A DNA stretch of 64,000 bases, from NCBI GenBank assembly GCA_008711295.1, contig VUYV01000189.1:124001-188000 (forward strand). The letters are read 5' to 3'. Origin of the DNA: Anarhynchus alexandrinus. Lineage: Eukaryota > Chordata > Aves > Charadriiformes > Charadriidae. The notes under the pieces are model-generated. The model saw nothing but the letters and a program-made list of their open reading frames with translations. It did no database searches and was not told the origin of the DNA. The first letter of the stretch is position 1, and each line of letters starts with the position of its first letter. Position numbers and translations under genes: made by a program. Shown piece by piece: positions 36,396 to 46,905 of the stretch.

Positions 36396-39087
36396 GTAAG
36401 TGTCTTCTTTCTCTCCCTTCCCCTCACCCCATGTTTCTCGCTTCTTTCTCTACAAGCACAATATTTAAAGTACGTGTAGTTGCTAAATAAGCATTTTGTT
36501 GGCTTTATAACTAGCCTACTAATTAACAAACCGATTAGCTTTCTTCTGCAATTAGGCTACTAATTAACTCGACCAATTTGTCAATTTTATGAAGCATTGA
36601 GTTTACCTGAACTTGATTTACATATACTTTTAATTCCTGTAATCCTGTTTAAGTGGAGAGGTGGGGACGGGAGGAGGGGTTTGTACGTTGGATGGGTTTG
36701 TACAGATGGACAGACAGACAGACAGATGGGGTGGCCGACTGAGTTGTCTACCTTAGCTAACAGAGAGAGGTTCCTTTTGTCTTTTCCAGACATCTGTAAG
36801 GGTGGAAGTCTTGGCATTCTGTTCTCTGTGAATGACAAGACAGTCTTCTGCCCGCTTTGGCCTTAGTTACATAGCCTGCTCCTGGTTCAGTTGTTCAGGT
36901 TGGTGCTCTGTAATCATGGAACTGAAGGAACGGGTCATTTTAATGCTCTTTCCAAATGGGAATAGTGAAAATTCATTCATCTTTCTGTCAACTGTAAAAG
37001 CTCAGAGCAGTGGCAGCAGGAGAGATGTTTGACAAAGTGGCATTACATGGGTTTATATTCCTTTTGAGCTTGTAAGGAAAACTTTGCAGACCCAAGGGCT
37101 AGAGACACTGAACATGAATCCCTAGATTCTGCAGAAGTTCATGGCAATAGGCCAAGGGATGCCAGTTTGCTTTGAGTGAATGGATTTTTTTAAGTTTTGC
37201 AAATAGAGTTCATATGCTGTGCTGCTGAATTAACTTTAAGACTATTTTTTCCATCTACACAGTTTTCTACAAGGAAGTATGTTTTTGGGTGTGGGGTTTG
37301 GGTTTTCTTGGTTTTTCTTTTATTTATTAGATTTATTATACATTCTCTAGGATCTTAGATTAAAATTATCAGAGCCTACCCAGAAAACCTTGGCTATCCA
37401 GTACATTTACTTTTGTACTTATGGGCCGCACAAACTTTTTTTTTTTTTCTTTCCCCTTTTTCCACCCTCTTAAAATAATATTACTTAAGACACTGACTTT
37501 TGGAGCATGTCTGAATTGCTTGGTCACAAAGATTACCAAATGGACTCTGAAAAAGTTGATGTGTGCATGAAATAGTAGCAAGTAACATCTTGCAGAAACT
37601 GAATGCTGAAAGTGTCAGGCTTACATCTGTTGTGTATAATTCTCAGACTAATTTGGATCGAACTAGGATTTTGCTGGATGATTTGCAATCTAACAATTAA
37701 TCAAGAACACAGAAAACAAACGAGGACACAAGAAAGTTCTCAGTCTTTGTATAAACTTGACATTTAATACTGATTTCATTTATCTCCTGGAAAGTTTCAT
37801 TAAGCAATCTCTGTCTAGAGTGATTAATATGCCTGTTTAGATATTTGAATATGTACATTCTGTCCAATTGCACTGTACAGTAATATATAATTGTACTCTG
37901 TGTGGGTTATCATAGTTGAGTTTGCTGAAGTCGTTTTTTCCCATTCTCCTTTGCTAGCATTCTTTCCATTTTGAGTTTGCTGTTCCTTGTACGAATTTTA
38001 CATCATATTTTTATAGTACTAGCAGTCATCCTTTGGTAGACCTTTTTTCTAGTCTGGTTTGCAGTGCACCATAAATGATTAGACCTATAGTCAGCTCAGA
38101 GACTGCCAAACACAGATAAATTTTAGTTTGTACATCACAGTACTCAAAAGAAAAAAAAAAGAAATCTGCACAACTATGAGCCTCCTTGGTAAGGACCTCT
38201 TCTCAAAGCTGGCAGTAAACTAGAAACTTAAGATGAATGTTTTTTAACAAAAAGTAGTCAGAACTCGGGAGATATCACACTTGGTAACCTTTTACTTATT
38301 ATCCTATAAGGTATTTTCTGTAAATCAGATTTTAAGTTAAAGAAAGCTTTGTGACAAGGCCACTAGTTACACCTTCAAATTTTTATAACTTTTTTTAATA
38401 TATATATAAAGAAGGGTTTATACATGTACATAAATGCCATTTTTTTTTGTTGATTTTTTTTCTTTCTTGAAAGATTGTATGCAATGCATCTGTTTTTTTA
38501 TACATGCTTCTTAGTTACTACCATGTCTAAAGTAAGAGGTTGGATGTTTCAGAAGTTTATGGCATTTACTTTGCGATGGTTTTTGGTTTTGTTTTTTTTT
38601 TTTTTTTTTGTTCTTTGGTAGACCGCTTGACCGCCTGCCAGTGTTAGTTCCCAGGGCAACTGGAGAAACCAAATCTATGTTGCTAAAATAAATCATGTTG
38701 CTTGTTTGTTTTTCTCTCAACTTCAGCTGTGAATCATTCTCTTGTACTTCTTTGTGCTATATTTTTTCCTCTGGGTATGTGTGTGAATGTAGGTTTCATG
38801 TCTTTAGTGTGCTGTTTTTTCTGCTTCCCTCTCCTCGCTGTCTATTTTACCCTCTTTCTTTCCCTTATTTTTTGTATTGCCAGGACCATTTCAGCAGAAA
38901 AGTATATGAAACTGTCAGATGTAACCTTAGACTAGAACGTTTAAGAGTTCGTCTAAACAAAGTTGGTTTATAGTTGAAATACTTTGTTTGCTGTGTATTG
39001 ATCTTCTGATTGTATTCAGATGCACATATGCTCTTTCCTCCTCTCTCACTTTTTTTTTTTTTTTTACTGTCTCCTTATATTTAAAAG
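36396..39087 (+). other. DIPK2A: DIPK2A intron 2 (2,692 bp)
   Basis: The donor GTAAGTG is at 36396. The acceptor is AAAAG at 39087, preceded by a strong T-tract at about 39051-39065. The intron contains a (GACA)n microsatellite at 36708-36727 and long T-runs at 37438-37449 and 38590-38609. No additional exon was seen. Confidence 0.9.
36708..36727 (+). repeat. (GACA)n microsatellite in intron 2
   Basis: Tandem GACA units, four to five copies, in a G-rich local context. Confidence 0.9.
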
Positions 39088-39419
39088 ATAAACCTGAAAA
39101 CTGGGATGTATGGTATGAGAGCAAATTTGATGACTGTGATAAAGAAGCTTGTCTGTCCTTCTCAAAAGAGATTCTTTGTGCTCGTGTCACTGTGGACCAC
39201 AATTATTATGCTATTTGTCAGAACCTTTTATCAAGACATGCCACATGGCGTGGCACTTCTGGAGGACTACTTCATGACCCCCCAGCTGAAATTGCCAAAG
39301 ATGGCCGGCTTGAGGCCTTGCTGGATGAGTGTGCCAACCCAAAGAAGCGATATGGTAGATTCCAAGCCGCAAAAGAGCTGCGTGAATACCTTGCACAATT
39401 GAGTAACAATGTGAGGTAG
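39088..39419 (+). CDS. DIPK2A: DIPK2A coding exon 3 (residues 320-429) and stop
   Basis: The exon begins AT, completing the AAT codon for N320, then KPENWDVWYESKFDDCDKE. This joins seamlessly with exon 2 (RLIRQ-N-KPENW). It continues through SFSKEILCARVTVDHNYYA, the RHATWRGTSGGLLHDPP block and FQAAKELREYLAQLSNNVR to TAG at 39417-39419. These are family-specific C-terminal blocks, with cysteines at DDCDKEAC and a conserved DECANPKKRYG. The three exons sum to 1290 nt, giving 429 residues plus stop, one residue short of the human protein. No frameshift or premature stop is present. The large number of residues shared with mammals implies strong purifying selection. Confidence 0.97.
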
Positions 39420-41990
39420 TCCACAGTGAAAACTTTTTGCAACACTGGCTAAAAACACTATTGCAAAGACACATAGAAACTGAGGTTTTGAACTTATGTG
39501 TTAAAAAGAGAAAATAAACGAACAAACAAAAAAAAGAAACTAGTTTATCAGTTTTCTAAATACCATAAAAATACAATTTTATGGTGTTATAATGTTCCTT
39601 TGCAAACAGACAAGGTACTTACTGAATTAAAACTTGAGCTACTATTGACTCTCCTCCCTAACTATTTAAAAGGGAGGAGGTCAAAAAAGACTGTGATAGC
39701 GTAACTGACAGCTTGTGTGTCAAAGGGTACTTTACATAAAACTGCATTAGTGTCACAGTTTTGTGAAGCTGATGTTCTTACTTGGAAAGTCAAGTTAGAC
39801 TGATGGCCTGTTTTAAAGGCCTTTTTCCTGACATCATTGTCTCATTTTTGTGTTTGTTTAAACACCTTGAAGTGGCATTTACATCCAGGTAAATCTTGCT
39901 GTCTGCATTGTTTCAAATTTAACGGGCTTTCATGTTAATGCTGTGCAGTACATTTCTACTGTGAGTGCAGGATTCCCATGTTTACTGTCTAATTTTAGGG
40001 GGTTTTACACTGTATTTTGCTATACTTAAACATTGTGGTTTCTTTTTTTTTTTAGATCATCATAAACTCAAATGTCATTTGAACTAATATTCATTTGATG
40101 TCTTTTGTAGTTCTGCCATTGGAAAATATCACTTAATGTAACTATTGTACAAAACCTTTACCCTTCATGCCAGTATATACACATGACTGTTGAGCAGGAA
40201 ATCATGGTATGAGCAAACTCTTATTTTTAACAGAAATAATTTGAGAATTGGAGAGAGACTACAATAAACAGATCTGTATTAATTTAAATTGGGGATAGAA
40301 GCTTGACTAAAATTAAAAATTCACTAGTCCGGTGTCGTTGAGCATAAACCAAAGAAAATGGTTTTGTTTATTAGTTTCTAAACCAATAGTAAAGACAAAA
40401 TGCTATACTGTAGTGAAGCTAATAATTCTCAAAATTCAAATTTCAGTGGTCCTTGGTTACTTTTTGAAGGACTTCTAAAACTATGTGCTTATGCTACAAG
40501 AAAATCCTAATTTGAATAATAATGTCTAGAAAGGTAGCAATTTGTTTTACATCATTCCCAATTCTGTTGAATTCAAGTGTAATGGAGTTTACTGAATATT
40601 CATCTTTTGGTTTACCAGCTAAATTGATTAAGCTGTATTCACTCTAGACGCCTTTTCTTGAACTAAGTTTGACTATTCCCAGTGCAATTGACTTCTTGAG
40701 GTTTGCATAAATCTGGAGTTGTTCTGATAAATTACAGTTTTTATAAAAAACTCAGTTACTACAAGAACTCACTTCAAAGCTTGCTCCTCTTTTTTTTTTT
40801 TTTTTTCGTAACAACTACTATAGTGCTTCATTTTCCTGAAGTCTTATACATAAAAAGATACTCTTAGGAAATGTATGCATATTACTTCTCGTACCAGTAA
40901 TGAAGAAAACTAATATTTCTTAAACGTGTGTATAAAACAATATTTCATACAAGCTAAAAAGAATTGTCAGCAAGGTAGCATGTTCTACTTTCAAGAGCAA
41001 AGTTAGTATGGCTCTCGTACTGCATCAGAAGACTGATGGAAACTGTTGCTTTACCAAATTGCTGCAAGCGCAAGGTGAGGAAAATGGCAAACTCACTGAC
41101 TGGCCCTTCTTTCTCAAAGCTCCAAAAGTGGAGCTATATAAAGATGCAGAGTCCTTTTTGATTTCTTAGATGATTATATTAAGGATATTTTAGAATTCGA
41201 AATTCTCACTTTAATCATCTTAGTCATCTTTGCCTGTGTAGTCCTCATTTGCTCCCAATCCCTTGTCTTGTTTTCTGAAGTCAGAATGCCCAATGAAGCT
41301 TTTCATTTTAATTTCTCCCCTCCCCTCATTTGAAAATGGTTTTACTTGCTTGCTCTGGCACAAGCTGTCAGAGAAGGTTCATGTTATTTTTCATCATAAA
41401 ATCCACTTATTTGAAGAAAATAGACTAACCCTCAGACTAGGTAATACTACCCTACCGTAAAAGCCTTGACTTAGCACTAAAGTTGATTTTTAACCATCTA
41501 CCACATTTCCCAATGAGTGAGTGGAGTATGATTGTTAAAGTTGTACAAGAAACAAACACTGCCAGTTCTGGTTCGTACTCGAGGCAGTTTGGTAGCTGTC
41601 ATAATGTCCTATCAGATTTGGTTTGGGGTTTAGCTCCCTCAGAAGTAAGTTACTAAAGGAATTTGGAACTTTAAAAACAAAAAACAAACACTACAGGGAA
41701 AACATTGTGGAGAGCAATAAATCTTGTTCCGTTTGCACCTATCAGATATTTATTGTACAATAACAATTTATATTTTTAGTCATTGCCCATTATTATTGAT
41801 GAACATGGTGAAATATTTTTGAATGAGATGTTTGGGGTTTGTATGTGCATTACAATTGTCCTTTTGTACTGTAAGTTACTGTTTGATTGGAATATTTTAT
41901 CAAAACTGTCTCCCTGTGCCTTTATATTACAAGAAAGTTGTTTCTGCAACTTCTAATGATATTAATAAAGAATACTTTAAGAACCTCATC
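39420..41990 (+). other. DIPK2A: Probable DIPK2A 3' UTR
   Basis: About 2.5 kb of AT-rich, largely CpG-free sequence follows the stop and contains no further recognisable coding region. AATAAA hexamers occur at 39513-39518, 40263-40268, 41716-41721 and 41964-41969. The last is favoured as the main end because a T-rich stretch follows it. Seed matches worth testing are ACCAAAGA (miR-9 type) at 40348-40355, GTGCAAT (miR-25/92 type) at 40682-40688, TTTGCAC (miR-19 type) at 41732-41738 and GTGCCTT (miR-124 type) at 41916-41922. The exact 3' end is inferred. Confidence 0.55.
41964..41969 (+). terminator. DIPK2A: Probable main polyadenylation signal of DIPK2A
   Basis: A canonical AATAAA, followed by a T-rich downstream element (TATTCATTTTCAT at about 41996-42008). 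An upstream AATAAA at 41716-41721 could give a shorter transcript. The choice between them is inference. Confidence 0.5.
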
Positions 41991-44900
41991 TCAGATATTC
42001 ATTTTCATATCAGTAAGTCTTTTAAGACTGACTTAGTCTAGGATGCATTAAAATATGCATAGAACTAGTTTTTGTAGTGTTGGAGAATCCACCGTCGTCA
42101 AAAGTGACAGATGATAGGAACTTTATTTTCCCCTCCTTCTGTCTCGTAGACTGCTTGATCCAAGGTATGAATGATCTGTCAGGAATCTTTTTTGGTTTAG
42201 AGATTATCATAAGTAGGACTCATTTTCTTAAAAACAACTTGGTCAAGCCATATCTGTCTGTTCTGTTAACTGAAAGAAAATACTTTCAAATTAAGCAGGT
42301 TGCTAGCTTCTCTCTTTATTGTTTGAGAAACTTATTTTTCCTTGCGTGTAGAATACTTTCTATTGCTAGTACCACTGTGTCTCCAGTACAATGTTGTAGC
42401 AGTTAATGTAATATAAATACATACTGACTTTTGATGTTTCTCCTTTACTCTGGGTTTTTCAGTGAGCGTTTGCATTTGAACCTGTCATGCAGTGATACTG
42501 GAGCACGTATTCCCTTCGGACTTTCTGAGCCTGTGTAGATAATAGGAACAACTTGTCTCAAAAAAACTTGGATTTTTTCTTGTTTGTTTGTTTTTAGTTG
42601 CGCTCCTGCTGCCTCAACTTACATCTCCGGGAACTGCAAACGTGCAGACTGAAACTTGTACACTTTCCAGTGTGCCTCAGATGTCAAGATCATTGTGATC
42701 TTAAGAAAAAAAAAATAGCATGAATAACTGCTGCATCTTTTCTTTCAGCGGTTTCCAGAGTATAGCATAGTCTGATCCTGGTTGCCTTGAACTTCAAGAC
42801 ATGGTGTATCTGGTACTTTCCTACCAGGTTTTCCTTACATTTATTAGAGCGGAGACCTTGGCTACCTTTAAAAGGAACGAAAATGTTTTGGTTTCCTACA
42901 GGCAGTCTAATGTCTGTGTAGAAGCAAGCAATGGTGCTTTCGTGGATTCCTGTTTTTCCATATGATGTCTGAATTCAGTACTGACTTCAGCTCTTTTGTT
43001 AGTTACCTGTGTTGTCTGAAACCTGTAATTTGGAGATTAGGACAGATTGTACTGTGAAACCTCTGTAAAACGCACGTGTCTGGTGAGTATCGGAGAAATG
43101 TTCCATTAGGGAGCTGTTTCTCAGTGTGAAGATTTGGTGTGCAGCCTGCTCAAACCGCTTTTAAGTTCACCAAGGTTTATTTCTATCTCGCAGTCTTCCC
43201 AAGCCTTTAAAAATCCAGTCCGTCAAATGGAAACTTCATTACTGTTGATTTCACCTACTTCTTTTGGTTGAATTTGCAATGTACAGACCTGCTAATTTAT
43301 TTGATAGCCTTCACCTGACTAGTTCGCTCATTACTAGCATCACTATTATTTCTACTTTAAATGTCTGCCAGTTTTTTGTTTTCTTATTTCCAGATCATGT
43401 TCAAAGATGTGCAGCTAGTTTAAAGAGACCTTTATTTCCTTCTAGTTTCATTTTAGGGTGTTTTAAAGACGTTTTTCGTATGCTGACTTGTCATTTTTTT
43501 TGAGTGTGTCTCTCCAGATCTGACAAGTGTCAGTTTGCCTGGGGTGCTTCTAAGCATCAGGTTCTTTTTATATTTCATACTGAGTTTTATGAACACATTT
43601 CACTATTCTTCCAGGCAAAAGTCTTTGGTGGTCAGACTTGGACCGTGCGCTACACTAATGAGCTTTTGCTAGATGCAGAAAGGCCCTGTGGCTGCTAGAG
43701 GTCTTTGTAGAGTGTGCGTGCGATCTCAGGACGAGGAAGAGTCTGCTGTTTTGGCAGCAGATGAGTTTGTTGTTCCCACACTGGAAGTATGAGAGTGTAC
43801 CTGTTTTGTGTGGTTCAAAAGCGAGACGAATTGAAGGAGCATTAGTAACGAACGTTTGCCACGAATACTGACTTGCATGTTCAGGTCAGAGCAGGAAAGT
43901 TTTGACTTTAAAAGAAAAAAAATATCTAAGGCTGTTTTTTATATTTGGTGGATTAACTCCAGTCTTCTGAGAACAGAAATGGGAAAGCAGAATATACTTC
44001 AAAGCAAAATAGACTGTTTAATATACAGCTTGTGTTCAGATAGAAAAAAGAACATTTTTTTTTTTTAGGTCAGAGTTTCAAATAGCTTGTCTGTTAGTCA
44101 AAGAATTTTAACACATCTTTCTATTCTGAACATGATGCTTTTGTATATGCTTAGCTTTTACTACAGATTCTACCTTTTGATATTATTAATAGACGCTTAG
44201 TGCGTCCATTTAATATGCCCTTGGTATAGCTACAGATTCCCAAATAGATGCCCTGTAGCTTTTTTAAAGGAATGGAGTTTTCAAAATTTAGTGCATTTTT
44301 ATTTTGTGCTTTTTTTTTTCTTTCTCCAAAAATAATTCTGAAACTGCTCAGAACAGTTGAACAGCTGATTTCATTGCTTTCAACTGCTGTGCAGTTTAAT
44401 TTTTACTTTAAAGTTCTCGTCTTCTTTAGTTGTTCAAGGTGGGGTAGGGACGTCTGGTTTTCTGTAAAATCTAGCAATTCTCAGTGTGCAGCTACCTCAC
44501 CCAGACCTTAAGAGATATTTTTTCCTTACAAGCAAACTTACAGATTTTTTTATTTTGTGGGGATTTTTGACAGTTTCATATATTAAAAAATGTTCATGCT
44601 GTTGCAAATAAGCTTGCAGTTTCACTGTGGGAAGAAGGGCCCACCTCCCTCTGGAGAGAGCACGAGGGAATAATGGTCAGAATTCTGAGGAAATAAAAAC
44701 TCAGGGGAATAGTTTGAACTTGCGGACTTCAGTGCCTCACAGTAGAAAATTAGTATGCCAATAATGGGCCTAATTATTTAACTTCTTGTAGAATATCAAG
44801 AGCAGTCCTAGTTGTTTATTTAGGTATTCGTTTTAGAAACTGTATGTTGAGATGGTTGAGTTTAACATGCTCGTGCTTGCTTTCCTAAGGGTAAATTTAG

Positions 44901-46100
44901 AGCTCTGGCAGAAAGCAGATGTAGTTGTCAACAACTTCTAAGAATTGCTCTCTTTAAGGGAGCTCTTTCTTTGTCGACAGCCAGCGCACTCGGTGAACGA
45001 GCGGAGAATGTTTGTACAGTGAATGCGCAAACTCACATGATTATGGCAAGGCATCCTTTGGGTTTGGGTTTCTTGAAACTCATCTCCCGCTGGTTATCTA
45101 GTTCTAATACGGAGCACTAGTCAATATACTTTTATAAAAATTATGTAGTTTTCTCTGTTGATGTGCTTACTGTTTTATAAAAGTTATACATGTGAACACC
45201 TGAGCTTTTTTTTTTTTAAGTCTGGCAGCTGTGCCTTCGTTTGTTGTAGAGGAAGAGCAGATTTGACCAAGGATGGAAAAACATGTTTCTTTCTCAGACT
45301 ACAGCCTTACATTCTTTGACTTACATGCTGTTGGTTGTGTTTGTTTTTGTTGGTGGTGATGTTTTGTTTAAAATCTTCCTAGTTTACAAAGGAGGAGAAC
45401 TTGACAAGGAAGATAAAAGCAGTTCAAACGCTATCCCTGCAGCAGTTCACCGTCCAGTCCTTCTCAGCCGTACATGCTGCTATGGCTCTCCCCAGTCTTT
45501 TTTACAGATACTATCAGCTATTCCCTTACAATATTTTTCTAATTATTTTTCTAATTACTTGGAATACTGTAGGTTTTTTCCAAAGGCATCATATAAAACT
45601 TCATATTAGAGTTTTTGTTAACATCTTTCTTAGAAGAGGTGGTATTTTGTCTCTGCTAAATAGTAAAGTTATGTGTACATATAATATTAAATGATGTTTC
45701 TCTTTCTTTTTATATTCTGTTTATTTTCAGCATAATCATTAAGTGCATCATAGTTTAAATGGATTGGATTTACTTTCTACTAACATTGTATTTTTTCCTC
45801 AGTAGTTATTTGGCAATTGAAGCAAAGGCTTAGGGGCATGTTATTCCCCATTCCTTTCAGGAAGGTGGGGATTGGGTAAAAAGAAACTGGCTGGTGGAGG
45901 CATGGTGGTGTTCACTGTTTAAAACGTGAAAAATTGTGCTATATTACAAAAGTATGGACCAATATTTAGTTTTATATGGCATATACTTGCTATGATGTAC
46001 ACCTGCCCCATCACCAAATACCTTGTCAGAAACCTTTTTTTATCAGTTTTGTCAAAATTCTCTGCTTCTGGACACTGGTCCAGAATTCTGGTCTGAATTG
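41991..46100. other. Downstream intergenic DNA, no gene seen
   Basis: AT-rich sequence with only short open frames, the largest being 109 codons at 42077-42406 and lacking any recognisable domain. T-runs lie at 44056-44066 and 45208-45218. The 3' UTR of DIPK2A could extend into the left part of this stretch if the polyadenylation site at 41964 is not the last. Confidence 0.5.
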
Positions 46101-46179
46101 ATAAACGTTTCTCATGCATATGACTGCATTATCGAGATACTTTAAACAGCAGGTACCATTGGAAGAAAACGAAAGACTT

Positions 46180-46480
46180 GGGAGGTCCTCGTCGGAGGAG
46201 CAGGCACAGCGGTTCTTTCCCTGGGACTGTGCGCTGCGGCGGCTGCTCCCGCGGGGCTCTGTCTCTCCCCGAGCGCTGCGGGGCAGCAGGAGCTGCTCGG
46301 CGCACTGCCGCGTTGGTGCCACCGCCTCTGCGTCTTCGCTGTGTACCTGTCTGAGACGTTGCTTCAGCCTAAATTGAGGCTTGCCTCCTCGACTGAACGC
46401 CTTCAGTATGTTCCTACTCAGTGAGCAGTTTGAGCTTGGACGTATCTGCCAGGGCTTGGGGCGTGCACGTGGGTAAGAGC
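46180..46480. promoter_or_regulatory. Orphan CpG-dense patch with a downstream splice-donor-like site
   Basis: Between about 46185 and 46325 the sequence carries roughly 15 CpG dinucleotides in 140 bases, in otherwise CpG-poor DNA. Open frames of 87 codons (+) and 167 codons (-) across it are favoured by low stop density in GC-rich DNA, and neither resembles a known family. GTGGGTAAGAG at 46469-46479 resembles a splice donor on the + strand. A small CpG island starting a non-coding transcript, or a diverged GC-rich repeat, are both possible. Confidence 0.3.
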
Positions 46481-46734
46481 TTCTGGCACATGGTTCATGT
46501 GCATCAACCCTGCTCTGCGACCAAACCAACGCCTGGAAGTGGGAAGATGACCGAGAGATTCACTTCAAATCTGCCTTACTTCTCTGAAACAAAATGTGAA
46601 TGTAAACCCAGACTCTTAATAGCTGAATGTGTTCTTTGTTAGACGGAGTGAGGATCTTGCGTTGACTGAACTTCTTCTGAGTTCTTAAGTTTATACATCA
46701 TTTATCTATTATTTTTTACAGATGTCATTTTCAA

Positions 46735-46905
46735 ATTTTATCTGTATATACAAATGTATATGCATGTAGAAATATATATATTCTATATATAATATATAAA
46801 AATATAAATATATATAAACCAAACTTGGTTTATATAACTATAAAAATGAAGTTTGTATATATCTACACACACGTATACATATGTGTACATGTATGTATAT
46901 TTAGC
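46735..46905. repeat. AT-rich microsatellite region with palindrome
   Basis: A TATA/TATATA-rich low-complexity stretch followed by (ACAC/GTAT)-rich sequence. Within it TATATAAACCAA (46811-46822) and TTGGTTTATATA (46825-46836) form a 12-bp inverted repeat around AC. Confidence 0.9.

Noticed and set aside
36396..36490. Extension of exon 2 to the stop at 36490
   Set aside because: A GTAAGT donor after A and a perfect codon join with exon 3 make this intron read-through.
46026..46529. 167-codon minus-strand open frame as a gene
   Set aside because: It spans a CpG-rich patch where stop codons are rare. The residues look like antisense of GC-rich DNA, with no recognisable domain.
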